Source of the DNA: Streptomyces sp. NRRL S-337
GTDB taxonomy: Bacteria; Actinomycetota; Actinomycetes; Streptomycetales; Streptomycetaceae
Direction of reading: 5' to 3'
Assembly: GCF_000720175.1 (NCBI RefSeq)
Contig: NZ_JOIX01000114.1
Coordinates: 1 to 19,239 of the forward strand
DNA length: 19,239 nt
The notes below the pieces were generated by a model, which saw only the letters and a list, made by a program, of their open reading frames with translations, was not told the origin of the DNA and searched no databases. Made by a program: the position numbers and the translations under genes. This document shows, piece after piece, positions 6,616-17,158 of the stretch; positions within the stretch are counted from its first letter, which is position 1; each line of letters opens with the position of its first letter.

Positions 6616-7004
6616 GACTTCCGGGCGAACGGGCCGGTGCCGTACCCGTGCAGGGCGATCGCCACCTCGTGGGCCGACGGGCAGTCCGCCGGCGAGGGGA
6701 GGAAGTCCCGGCAGCCGGCGGCCAGTTGGCGCAGCACGCCCTGCTGACAGGCCAGCGCCAGCCGGTCCGCCTCGACGGCCGACAGTCGCACCCCCGACCG
6801 CAGCTCGACATGGACGACCGGCCGGGACTCCAGCTCACCGCCGGCCGGCGCCACACGGAACCCCTCGATCAGCCCGGCCAGCGGATTGTCCTCGTACAGC
6901 CCGTGTGCGACGTCCTGCGGATTGATGATGGCCCCCAGGGAAGATGCCGAAAACGTCCGTCCATGCGTCATCGACATACTCGGGGCCCGGCGCGGGGCCG
7001 TCAT
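6612..7004 (-). CDS. Hypothetical protein, last gene of the mut cluster
   Basis: I do not recognise this 130-residue product. It has no signal peptide, membrane segment or obvious nucleotide-binding motif. The central part (residues 46-82) reads like alternating beta strands and the end is helical, with three cysteines in the second half. The ATG at 7004 lacks a convincing ribosome site. Met10 (6977) and Met12 (6971) are alternative starts, the latter in front of THGRTFSASSLGAI. It is 47 bp downstream of meaB on the same strand, so it may be co-transcribed. It ends convergently on the LysR gene with a 4-bp overlap. Codon position bias looks normal for the region, which supports a real gene. 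Confidence 0.6.
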   Translation of the reverse strand: MTAPRRAPSMSMTHGRTFSASSLGAIINPQDVAHGLYEDNPLAGLIEGFRVAPAGGELESRPVVHVELRSGVRLSAVEADRLALACQQGVLRQLAAGCRDFLPSPADCPSAHEVAIALHGYGTGPFARKS

Positions 7005-7007
7005 GAG

Positions 7008-7047
7008 CTGAGCTACTCAGGTGTCCGGGTGAGTAGTCCGGCCGGAC
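7008..7047. other. Hairpin-forming repeats between meaB and the small gene
   Basis: GTCCGGCCGGAC at 7036-7047 is a perfect 12-bp palindrome lying just after the meaB stop codon. CTGAG at 7008-7012 pairs with CTCAG at 7016-7020 across three bases, just upstream of the next ATG. Either could attenuate read-through into the small gene. The stems are short, so this is a weak candidate. Confidence 0.35.
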
Positions 7048-7051
7048 GCCA

Positions 7052-8059
7052 CTACGCCTCCCCGGCCGCCGGGTCCGCCAGGCCGAAAGCGGACAGCAGC
7101 CGTTCGGCCGCCAGCGTCGCGGTGATCTCACCGTCCCGCACCGCCCGCTCGACCTCCGGGCCCAGCCGGCGCACCTCGGGATGCTCCTGGAGGCGGTCGA
7201 TGAGCCGTTCGCGGACCATCGACCAGGTCCAGTCGACCTGCTGGGTGCGGCGCCGCTCGGCCAGCGCACCGGTCGACTCAAGCAGGGTGCGGTGCTGCTC
7301 GATCCGCTCCCAGAGCGCCTTCAGCCCGGTGCCCTCGCGGGCGCTGCAGGTCAGCACGGGCGGCGTCCACACCGCGTCCGCGGGCTGCAACAGCCGCAGC
7401 GCACCGGCCAGTTCGCGGGCCGCGGACCGGGCGTCCCGCTCGTGCGGCCCGTCGGCCTTGTTCACCGACACCAGGTCCGCCAGCTCCAGCACGCCCTTCT
7501 TGATGCCCTGGAGCTGGTCGCCGGTGCGGGCCAGGGTCAGCAGCAGAAACGTGTCGACCATGTTGGCCACGGTCGTCTCCGACTGGCCGACCCCCACCGT
7601 CTCCACCAGCACCACGTCATAGCCCGCGGCCTCCATGACGACGATGGATTCGCGGGTGGCACGCGCCACCCCGCCCAGCGTCCCGGAGGTGGGGGAGGGA
7701 CGGACGAACGCCGCCGGGTCGGTCGCCAGCCGCTCCATCCGGGTCTTGTCACCCAGGATGGAGCCGCCGGTCCGGCTGGACGACGGGTCGACGGCGAGCA
7801 CCGCCACCCGGTGTCCCATCCCGGTCAGCAGCGACCCCAGTGCGTCGATGAAGGTCGACTTGCCGACACCGGGCACCCCGCTGATGCCCACCCGGCGGGC
7901 CGCACCGGAGTACGGCAGCAGCTCGACCAGCAGCCGCTGCGCCGCCGCCCGGTGGTCGGCACGGGTGGACTCGACCAGGGTGACGGCCCGGGCGATCCAG
8001 GCCCGGGAACCCGCCCGGACCCCTTCGGCGTACCGTTCGACGTCGATCGTCGCAGGCAT
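7052..8059 (-). CDS. meaB: Methylmalonyl-CoA mutase-associated GTPase MeaB
   Basis: This 335-residue G3E-family GTPase has the P-loop GVPGVGKST at 61-69, the MeaB signature [20 protein letters not shown] at about 89-108, the switch region [11 protein letters not shown] at 152-162 and the base-specificity motif NKAD at 200-203. The C-terminal helical extension (about 285-325) is the dimerisation arm of the family. MeaB loads adenosylcobalamin into methylmalonyl-CoA mutase and protects it from inactivation, using GTP hydrolysis as a gate. The ATG at 8059 lies 11 bp after the mutB stop and is preceded by a G-rich tract (AGCGGGGGGC). The close spacing to mutB indicates one operon. Confidence 0.96.
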   Translation of the reverse strand: MPATIDVERYAEGVRAGSRAWIARAVTLVESTRADHRAAAQRLLVELLPYSGAARRVGISGVPGVGKSTFIDALGSLLTGMGHRVAVLAVDPSSSRTGGSILGDKTRMERLATDPAAFVRPSPTSGTLGGVARATRESIVVMEAAGYDVVLVETVGVGQSETTVANMVDTFLLLTLARTGDQLQGIKKGVLELADLVSVNKADGPHERDARSAARELAGALRLLQPADAVWTPPVLTCSAREGTGLKALWERIEQHRTLLESTGALAERRRTQQVDWTWSMVRERLIDRLQEHPEVRRLGPEVERAVRDGEITATLAAERLLSAFGLADPAAGEA

Positions 8060-8070
8060 GGCCCCCCGCT

Positions 8071-10307
<2,237 letters not shown>

Positions 10308-10311
<4 letters not shown>

Positions 10312-12194
10312 CCCGCCACCTCCATGACGTCCAGGGCCGAGGACAGCACCTCGACCGCGTCGCAGCCCGCGAAGACGAACGCGTCCACCCCGGCCGCCAC
10401 GAATTCCTCCCGGCGTTCACCCGGCCGGCCGGCCAGGAACACCCGCACCGCACCCGCCGCCTTCAGTGCCGCCGCCACCGCGGCCGCCTGCTCGCCGTAG
10501 ACCGCATCGCTCGAACACAGCGCGGCGATCCGCGCACCGCTGCGGGCGAACGCCTCGGTCACCGACTCGGCGTCGACGGCCGCCGGTTCCTGCGCGGTCT
10601 CGATGCCGCCCGCCTGGAACAGGTTGGCGGCGAACGCCACCCGCGCGGTGTGTGCCGCGACCGGTCCCAGCGCGGCCAGGAACACCTTCGGCCGGGCCCC
10701 GGTCGCCGCCAGATGGGCGTCCGAACGGGCCCGCAGCGCCTCGTACGCATCGTCCCTGCGCACCCGCGGCAGCCCACCGGACACCGGCGCCGGCGCCGGC
10801 TCGCGCTCCACCGGCGCCTCGGCGAGGAACGGGAACTCGCTGACGCCGGTGATCGGTTCGCGGCGGTGCGCCAGGTCCTCGGTGCGGCGCGCCCAGGTCC
10901 GCGCCAGCCGCTCGCGGAGCATCCCGGAGCGCAGTGCCGCGGCCTGACCGCCCGCGGCCTCGATCTCCTGGAAGAACGCCCAGCCCGCCCGGGCGAGTTC
11001 GTCGGTGAGCTGCTCCACGTACCAGGAGCCGCCCGCCGGGTCGATCACCTTCGACAGGTGCGACTCCTCCAGCAGCACCGACTGGGTGTTGCGGGCGATC
11101 CGCCGGGCGAAGGCGTCGGACAGGCCGAGCGCCGCGTCGAACGGCAGCACCGTCACCGCGTCCGCACCGCCGACCCCCGCCGACAGCCCCGCGACCGTGG
11201 TGCGCAGCATGTTCACCCACGGGTCCCGACGGGTCATCATCACCGGCGAGGTCACCGCGTGCTGGACCTGGGCGGAGGCGCCGGGCGCGGCCCCGCACAC
11301 CTCCGCGACCCGCGCCCACAGCCGGCGGGCCGCGCGCAGCTTGGCGATGGTCAGGAACTGGTCCGCGGTCGCGGCGTAACGGAACTCCAGCTGCCGGCAG
11401 GCGTCGTCGATGCTCACCCCGGCCGCGGTCAGGTGCCGCAGATAGGCCACACCGGTGGCGAGGGAGGCGCCGAGCTCCTCGGCCGCCGAGCCACCCGCCT
11501 CGTGGTACGGCAGCGCGTCGACGGCCAGCGCCCGTACCCCGGGCGCCTCCGCGAGGCAGCGCCCGGCCAGCCGGGCCGCCGCCTCCAGCTGCACCCGCAG
11601 CTTGCTGTCATCACCGGTACGGGCCAGCAGCCCCAGCGGATCGGCGCCCAGCGCGCCCGTGACCTCGGCCGCCGGCACACCGGCCGCGGCGTACAGGCGC
11701 AGCAACTCCTCGGCGGCCGGGGCGAAATCGGCGCCCGCGTCCAGCACCACCGCGGCCAGGTCCAGATAGACGCCCTTGAGCGCCTCCGCAAGACCGGACA
11801 CCGGCACCCCGCCGTGCCCGACGGTCAGCCAGACCGAGGTGACGCCGTTCTCCAGATCGGCGAGCACTGCTTCGTTGGCGCGCCGTGGATCGGTGTGCAC
11901 CTGGCGCTGGCGTACGTCCCAGCCGGCGACGGTCGTGCCCTCGGGCCGGCCGCCCCGTACGAAGGGCGGGAACCCGGGGCGGCCGGAGGCGGCCGGGCTG
12001 TCCTCGGCGGTGTAGAGCGGGCGGACGCGGATCCCGTCCTGGAGATCCGTGGCGAGCGCGTCCTCGGCGGCGGCGCCCGTTGCCTCGGTGGCGCCCGATT
12101 TGCGCAGCACGCCTTCGACAAGGCGCTGCCACTGCTCGCGATCGGCATCCGGGAAGGCCGCGGCCAGGGGGAGTTCGGTGGACTCGGCGGTCAT
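10308..12194 (-). CDS. mutA: Methylmalonyl-CoA mutase small (non-catalytic) subunit
   Basis: The 628-residue product is homologous to the large subunit but degenerate. In the C-terminal domain, at the place of the DxHxxG cobalamin motif, it reads [15 protein letters not shown], so it cannot bind cobalamin in the base-off mode. This is typical of MutA, which forms a heterodimer with MutB. Recognisable segments include [20 protein letters not shown] and [20 protein letters not shown], matching the [15 protein letters not shown] and [14 protein letters not shown] regions of MutB. It is first in the operon and its stop overlaps the mutB start, so the two are translationally coupled. The ATG at 12194 has no Shine-Dalgarno but a -10-like TAGCCT lies six bases upstream, pointing to a leaderless message. 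Confidence 0.95.
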
Positions 12195-12200
12195 GGCAGC

Positions 12201-12206
12201 AGGCTA
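12201..12206 (-). promoter_or_regulatory. Candidate -10 of a leaderless mutA promoter
   Basis: On the minus strand TAGCCT (TANNNT form) ends six bases before the mutA ATG. No ribosome site lies between them, so transcription would begin at or next to the start codon, a common arrangement in Streptomyces. No strong -35 is visible. Confidence 0.45.
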
Positions 12207-12354
12207 GGCGAACGACCGTTAGCTGGAGCAGGGGCTCCGGCTGTGACGTTGCACTCGTTGACCACCTCCGCATGTTCGTATCTATGCGTCGCTGACCGGT
12301 TCTGTACGGTGATCCCGGGCACCTGACCACCCCGGAGACCGACCGAGGAGCACG

Positions 12355-13644
12355 ATGTCCAGGGCGCCGCACCGCCGCACCACGGCCCTCACCGGCCTGC
12401 TCCTGGCCGTCGCCGCGCTGCTGTGGGCACTGCCCGGGTCCGACGGCCCCCGCCGGGCGGCCGGCTGCACCGGCCGCCGGATCGCCTCCTGGTCGGTCGA
12501 TTCCCGGCAAACCGCCGCATTCGCCCGCTACGGCAACGACAACACCCGCACCGACGACTGGACCGGCGGCGACGGCACCCACTCGGTGCGCCTCCCCGAC
12601 GGCCGCACCCTCTGGCTCTTCTCCGACACCTTCCTCGACCGCGTCCAGCCACCCCCCAACCCGCAGGGGCACCACAGCCGTTGGCGCACCGCCGACCGCG
12701 GCGGCACCCCTTACCTCCGGCACAACTCCCTGGTGGTGACCTCCCGTTCGGGCCGGCCCGAACGCACCCTGACCGGCGGCACCCCGGCCGCACCCGGCCC
12801 GTACTTCCCCGACCCGCCCGGCGGCGGCTGGCGCTGGCCGGTCCAGGCGCGGGTCGAGCCCCGGACACCCGGCGCCGCCGAGCGCGTGGTGCGGGTGCTG
12901 CTGTGGCGCCGGGTGCCCGGCACCGGACCGTGGATCTTCGGTATGCCGTACGGCACCGAGGTCGCCACCCTCTCGCTGCCCGGCCTGCACCTGGAACGCA
13001 TCGACGAAACCGTCGGCCCGGACGCCACCGCCGACCCCGGGCGGCGCGTGCTCTACGGCGCCGCGGCGGTCCGGGCCGGCCGCTGGACCTACGTCTACGG
13101 CGCCGACGACCCGCCCTCCGCACCCGCCTCCCGCGCCTACCTCGCCCGGGTCCCCGCCGGCCGGCTCGCGGACCGCGGCAGCTGGCGCTTCTGGGACGGC
13201 ACCCACTGGCAGCCGCGGGCCGGCCGGGCCGCACCGGTGCTACGGGACGGCGGCCGCCGCGGCGTCGGCAGCGCCTTCACCGTCGTCCGCGACGGCGGCG
13301 GCACTTCCCCGTCCTGGGTGCTGTTCACCATGGACACCGGGGGCGGCGGCACCGCCGGGATGCGCACCCTCACCAGCTACTGGGCCTGCGCACCCGAGGG
13401 CCCCTGGCACGGCCCGCACGGCCGGATCACCCCGCCCCGGCCGCCCGCCCCCGACCCGCAGTACGTCGCGGCCTACAACCCGCAGGCCCACCCCGGAGCC
13501 ACCGCGGACGGCACCCTGCAGCTCAGCTACGACATCAACTGGCTCGGACCGCCCGGCGTCCCGGCCGACCCGCACGTCAACGGCGACGTCGACCTCTACC
13601 GGCCGCGCTTCCTCCGCGTCACGATGGCGGACGCCGCACCCTGA
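12355..13644 (+). CDS. Secreted DUF4185/DUF5005-like beta-propeller protein
   Basis: The 429-residue product starts with a signal peptide: basic MSRAPHRR, then a hydrophobic stretch at about 10-26. The body contains WTGGDGTHSVRLPDGRTLWLFSDTFL at about 68-93, the characteristic opening of DUF4185/DUF5005 proteins related to five-bladed glycosidase-like propellers. Repeated Trp/Gly-rich strands (GRWTYVYGADD, GSWRFWDGTHW, SYWACAPEGPW) follow, ending with YNPQAHP and LSYDINW. The ATG at 12355 has GAGGAG four bases upstream. It diverges from mutA across 160 bp and converges on the DUF1992 gene with an 18-bp gap. Catalytic residues cannot be assigned with confidence. A secreted carbohydrate-active or carbohydrate-binding role is inference. 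Confidence 0.75.
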   Translation: MSRAPHRRTTALTGLLLAVAALLWALPGSDGPRRAAGCTGRRIASWSVDSRQTAAFARYGNDNTRTDDWTGGDGTHSVRLPDGRTLWLFSDTFLDRVQPPPNPQGHHSRWRTADRGGTPYLRHNSLVVTSRSGRPERTLTGGTPAAPGPYFPDPPGGGWRWPVQARVEPRTPGAAERVVRVLLWRRVPGTGPWIFGMPYGTEVATLSLPGLHLERIDETVGPDATADPGRRVLYGAAAVRAGRWTYVYGADDPPSAPASRAYLARVPAGRLADRGSWRFWDGTHWQPRAGRAAPVLRDGGRRGVGSAFTVVRDGGGTSPSWVLFTMDTGGGGTAGMRTLTSYWACAPEGPWHGPHGRITPPRPPAPDPQYVAAYNPQAHPGATADGTLQLSYDINWLGPPGVPADPHVNGDVDLYRPRFLRVTMADAAP

Positions 13645-13662
13645 CGGCCGGCGCGCCGCGCC

Positions 13663-14064
13663 TCAACTCCCGTGCCGCTCCCGCCACGTGCGGGCCTGCT
13701 CGTCGATGTCGAACGGCACCAGGTTCAGCGGCGGGCCCTCCAGGGGAGTGCGCAGTGCGGCGCGGATCCGCTCGTTGACCGCCGTCAGGATGCGCCGCAG
13801 TGCCGCCTCGGTCGGGGCGTTCGCGGCCGCCTCGCGCGCCTCCTCGGCCTCCTTGCGCAACACCAGGCTCGGCGGCAGGTAGGAGAGGTGCTCCCGCTGC
13901 ATCTTCTCCCTGATCCACCACATCTCGTCATACGGCTGATCGAGGTGCGGAAGGGGCTTGCCGGCCCCGGGGAGGTCGGCGAAATCGCCGCGCTCCGTCG
14001 CCTCGCGGATCTGCTTGTCGACCCAGCTCTCGAAGCTGACTCCGGGTGGTTTGCGCTCGGACAT
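13663..14064 (-). CDS. DUF1992 (DnaJ-homologue C28-type) protein
   Basis: The 133-residue protein matches DUF1992, the domain conserved from bacteria to human DNAJC28, although no J domain is present. Diagnostic segments are WVDKQIREATERGDFADLPG at about 14-33, GKPLPHLD and WWIREKMQREHL. The ATG at 14064 has a GGGGAG tract eight to nine bases upstream. It lies 42 bp downstream of the lipoprotein gene on the same strand and may be read from the two-component operon. The biochemical function of the family is not known to me. Confidence 0.92.
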   Translation of the reverse strand: MSERKPPGVSFESWVDKQIREATERGDFADLPGAGKPLPHLDQPYDEMWWIREKMQREHLSYLPPSLVLRKEAEEAREAAANAPTEAALRRILTAVNERIRAALRTPLEGPPLNLVPFDIDEQARTWRERHGS

Positions 14065-14106
14065 CGCGGAGACTCCCCACGTCGCGGCTCTGGCCTGGCC
14101 CTGCGA

Positions 14107-14727
14107 TCAGCCTACGCCGCCGCCCCCCGCACCGCCGGTGCCGCCCGGCGTGGTCGGGCTGGGCTGGACGATCGGGAAGGCGTTGTTGCCGCCGCACACC
14201 ATGGGGCCGACCCGGACCGTGTCGCCCACCAGGGTCACCATCACCTGGTCCGGCGGCTTGTTCCCCGGCACCCGGGCGTTGGCCGCGGTGCACACCAGCT
14301 GGTTGAGCGAGGCGGAGTCCAGCAGCTTGACGTTCATCGGCAGGTGGATCACGACCGTGCCCTCGCCGGTGGTGGCGGTCAGCGGGCCCGGGAACTTCGG
14401 CAGCACGCTGGACAGGCCGCGCATCCGCTCGGCGTGGTTGGGCCCCTCCATCAGCAGGGACAGCGCCTGGTCCGGGTCGACCGGGGCCTTCGCCGGCCGG
14501 GTCGCAGACCGCAGACCGGACGGGCCGTAGAAGAACAGCTGGACATCGGCCGCGGGCTGGCCCGGCGACTTCACCCCGGAGGCGGGCTCACCGGCGTCGA
14601 TCACATCGGTGGGCGCGATACCGCAGCCGGCCAGCGCCCCGGCCAGCGCACCGCTGACCACACCGCCCAGCACCCGCCGTCGGGCCCCGGGCGTCCGCGG
14701 GGCGTTCGGCCCGTTCATGGCGCTCAT
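14107..14727 (-). CDS. Lipoprotein with GerMN-like domain, co-encoded with the sensor kinase
   Basis: The 206-residue product has a lipoprotein signal: RTPGARRRVL, a hydrophobic segment, and the lipobox LAGC with acylated Cys35. The RRRVLGG stretch before it could direct Tat export. Residues about 55-165 (VQLFFYGPSGLRSATRP, ALSLLMEGP, VVIHLPMNVKLLDSASLNQL) resemble GerMN/sporulation-type extracytoplasmic domains, as in LpqB. A Gly-rich tail ends the protein. The ATG at 14727 overlaps the kinase stop (ATGA) with GAGGAG eight bases upstream, so it is coupled to kinase translation. An accessory that tunes the kinase's sensing at the membrane is the natural inference, comparable in principle to the lipoprotein CseA, although CseA is encoded upstream of its kinase. 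Confidence 0.85.
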   Translation of the reverse strand: MSAMNGPNAPRTPGARRRVLGGVVSGALAGALAGCGIAPTDVIDAGEPASGVKSPGQPAADVQLFFYGPSGLRSATRPAKAPVDPDQALSLLMEGPNHAERMRGLSSVLPKFPGPLTATTGEGTVVIHLPMNVKLLDSASLNQLVCTAANARVPGNKPPDQVMVTLVGDTVRVGPMVCGGNNAFPIVQPSPTTPGGTGGAGGGGVG

Positions 14728-16310
14728 CCGTCGTTCTCCTCACCGGGCGCCCGGAGCCCTTCGGGCCCGTCCGCCCCGTCCGCCCCGTCCGTCCTGCCCG
14801 GCCCGTCCGCCGCGTTCGCCGCGTCCGGCCCGGCCGTGCCGCCGGGCCCGCCCGGCTCGTCCTGGCGCAGCGGGAGGTCCACGGTGAACACCGCGCCGCC
14901 CTCCGGAGAGTTGGCCGCCCGCATCATGCCGCCGTGCAGCCGTACGTTCTCCATCGCGATGGCCAGCCCCAGACCGCTGCCCTCCGAACGGGCCCGGGCC
15001 GAGTCCGCCTTGTAGAACCGCTCGAAGACGTGCGGCAGGACCTCCGGGTCTATCCCCGGACCGCTGTCGCGGACCTCGATCAGCAGCCGGTCCGCGCCCG
15101 GCTCCGGGGCGTGCAGCACCACCCGCACCGGCTCGCCACCGTGGTGCAGCGCATTGCCGACCAGGTTGGCGACCACGACGTCGAGCCGCCGCGGATCGAG
15201 CTGGGCCCGGACGTCCTCGGGCAGGTCCGCGGCCACCCGCTTCTGCCAGGCCCGGGCCTGCAGCGTCTTGCGGATGGTCTCGGCGACATCGACCTCGTCC
15301 AGATGGAGCGCCGCGGCGCCCGCGTCGAACCGGGAGACCTCCATCAGGTCCTCCACCATCCGCGCCAGCTTGCCGGTCTCCTGGCTGATCAGCCGGACCG
15401 CGGAGGCGGTGTCCGGGTCGAGGGAATCGGCGTCCTCGTCGAGCACGTCGGTCACCGCGGTCATCGCCGCCAGCGGCGTGCGCAGCTCGTGCGAGACATC
15501 GGCCGCGAACCGCCGGGAGTTGGCCTCCAGGCGGCGCAGCTCGGCCATGCTCTCCTCCAGCCGGGCCGCCATGTCGTTGAACGTGCGGGACAGGTCGGCG
15601 AGTTCGTCGGTGCCCTTGACCTCCAGCCGGGTGTCCAGCTTGCCCTCGGCGATCCGCCCGGCGGCCTGCCGCAGCCCGCGCACCGGCCGCAGCACCCCGC
15701 GCGCGGCGAGCAGCGCCGGGATCACCGCGAGGATCAGCACCGGCAGGGCACCCCGCTGGGCCGCGGTCACCAGCGCCTCGACATTGGACTCCTCGGCGCT
15801 GAGCGGCAGTTGGGCATAGACGGACAGTGCGGACGCCTGGCCGTCGGACTGCCGGACCGGCATGCCGATCAGCAGCCAGGGAGACCCCGCGCGGTTGATC
15901 CGCTGGAAGGCCGGGACGTGCCGCTTCTCCACCGACGCCTTCAGGTCGGCCGGGATCACCACACTGCGCTGCAGCCCGCCCTCGTCGCTGTCCGGAACGC
16001 CGAGATAATGAACGGAAATGTCCCATTCACGGGATTTGCCGGAGCGTTCCAGCTGCACCCGGAAATTGTCCAGGTCCGCCTGCGTCGGCGGCACCGTCAG
16101 CTCCGGCGCGAGCGAGTTCACCTGCGCCCGCAGATCGTTCACCGCGATGTCCTGGGACCGCTGCAGAATGGCGTTACGGGCCTCGCGATACGTCAGCATC
16201 GCCGTGGTCAGCGCACTGACGGCCGCCACCACCAGGAACCCCACGACGAGCCGCGCCCGCAGACCACGCAGCAGGGTGCGCGACGGCACCCGGCCGGCGA
16301 GGCGGTTCAC
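14724..16310 (-). CDS. Two-component sensor histidine kinase
   Basis: I start this 528-residue protein at GTG 16310, which overlaps the response-regulator stop as GTGA. A longer frame from 16448 lies wholly within the regulator gene and is unlikely. Order: membrane segment at about 21-40, extracytoplasmic sensor at 41-184, second membrane segment at about 185-204, HAMP at about 205-257 (LRPVRGLRQAAGRIAEGKLD), HisKA with phospho-His274 in DVSHELRTPL, then HATPase with N box ANLVGNALHHGG (381-392), G1 DSGPG (415-419), F box FERFY and G2 GSGLGLA (444-450). The last 45 residues are a low-complexity Gly/Ala/Asp/Pro tail. Architecture is that of AfsQ2/CseC-type envelope sensors. The signal is unknown. 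Confidence 0.95.
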   Translation of the reverse strand: MNRLAGRVPSRTLLRGLRARLVVGFLVVAAVSALTTAMLTYREARNAILQRSQDIAVNDLRAQVNSLAPELTVPPTQADLDNFRVQLERSGKSREWDISVHYLGVPDSDEGGLQRSVVIPADLKASVEKRHVPAFQRINRAGSPWLLIGMPVRQSDGQASALSVYAQLPLSAEESNVEALVTAAQRGALPVLILAVIPALLAARGVLRPVRGLRQAAGRIAEGKLDTRLEVKGTDELADLSRTFNDMAARLEESMAELRRLEANSRRFAADVSHELRTPLAAMTAVTDVLDEDADSLDPDTASAVRLISQETGKLARMVEDLMEVSRFDAGAAALHLDEVDVAETIRKTLQARAWQKRVAADLPEDVRAQLDPRRLDVVVANLVGNALHHGGEPVRVVLHAPEPGADRLLIEVRDSGPGIDPEVLPHVFERFYKADSARARSEGSGLGLAIAMENVRLHGGMMRAANSPEGGAVFTVDLPLRQDEPGGPGGTAGPDAANAADGPGRTDGADGADGPEGLRAPGEENDG

Positions 16311-17011
16311 AGCGGACCGAAGCGGTAACCGAAGCCCCGCACGGTCTGGACGTAACGGGGGCTGCGCGGGGTGTCCTCTATCTTCGTCCGCAGCCGCATC
16401 ACACAGGCGTCCACCAGCCGCGCATCGCCGTGGTAGCTGTGCTCCCACACGTGCTCCAGCAGCTGCTGGCGGCTGAAGACCTGCCCCGGCGTCGCGGACA
16501 GGAACAGCAGCAGCTTCATCTCCGAGGGCGCCAGCGCCAGGTCCTTGCCGCCCTTGGCGACGACCAGACCGGCCCGGTCGATGGCCAGTTCGCCGTACGT
16601 CTCGACCGGCGCCGGCCCCGGCTCCACGGCCGGGGCGCCGTCGGCGGGCAGCGCCGTACGGCGCAGCACCGCCCGGATGCGCGCCTCCAGCACCTCACCG
16701 CGGGCCGGTTTGACGATGTAGTCATCGGCCCCGGCCTCCAGCCCGAGCACCACGTCCAGATCGTCGCCGCGGGCGGTGAGCATGATGATCGGCAGCTGCC
16801 GCTCGGCGCGGATCAGCCGGCACACCTCGAAACCGTCCTTGCCGGGGAGCATCAGATCCAGCAGCACGATGTCCGGGCGGAACCCGGGCAGCGCCGCCAG
16901 ACCCTCCTCGCCGCTGGCCGCGGCCGCCACTTCGTGGCCGCGCCGCCGTAGCGCGAGGGACACTCCGTCCCGTACGGCGGCGTCGTCCTCGATCAGAAGT
17001 ACTCGTGGCAT
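16307..17011 (-). CDS. OmpR/PhoB-type response regulator (AfsQ1-like)
   Basis: The 234-residue regulator has a receiver domain with acidic pocket D9-D10, phosphoacceptor D52 (VLLDLMLPG), Thr79 and Lys101. A variable linker (about 120-138) follows, then a winged-helix DNA-binding domain from about 140 (LAPSEMKLLLFLSATPGQVF, RLVDACVMRLRTKIED, VQTVRGFGYRF). From memory the sequence most resembles AfsQ1 of S. coelicolor, but this may be a paralogue, since no sigQ-like gene is adjacent; hence no symbol. Start MPRVLLIEDD at 17011 is typical. An in-frame ATG at 17035 would add eight residues without a clear ribosome site. The kinase start overlaps the stop. Confidence 0.95.
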   Translation of the reverse strand: MPRVLLIEDDAAVRDGVSLALRRRGHEVAAAASGEEGLAALPGFRPDIVLLDLMLPGKDGFEVCRLIRAERQLPIIMLTARGDDLDVVLGLEAGADDYIVKPARGEVLEARIRAVLRRTALPADGAPAVEPGPAPVETYGELAIDRAGLVVAKGGKDLALAPSEMKLLLFLSATPGQVFSRQQLLEHVWEHSYHGDARLVDACVMRLRTKIEDTPRSPRYVQTVRGFGYRFGPL

Positions 17012-17017
17012 GGCTCC

Positions 17018-17023
17018 AGTATC
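17018..17023 (-). promoter_or_regulatory. Candidate -10 just upstream of the response-regulator start
   Basis: On the minus strand GATACT lies six bases before the ATG at 17011, which would give a leaderless message. A GGAG two bases before the ATG is too close to be a normal ribosome site, which fits. The -35 region is poor, so the call is tentative. Confidence 0.35.
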
Positions 17024-17158
17024 AATAAGTTTCATGATGGATCCGTAACAGGAGCAGCCTTCCCGGCCCGGGACGCATCTGTCGTGGTGAAGACGGCGGA
17101 TGCCTCCGGCACCCGCCGTCCGCACGGACACCGGCACGGCATAGGGGACGGGATCGGG

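Noticed and set aside
12355..12480. Lipobox-like AAGC at residues 35-38 of the DUF4185-like protein
   Set aside because: Charged and polar residues (GSDGPRR) separate the hydrophobic stretch from the Cys, and the -3 residue is Ala. An ordinary cleaved signal peptide fits better.
16311..16448. Longer sensor kinase start at 16448
   Set aside because: The added 46 residues lie inside the response-regulator gene and look like an out-of-frame shadow. GTG at 16310 gives the usual GTGA coupling.
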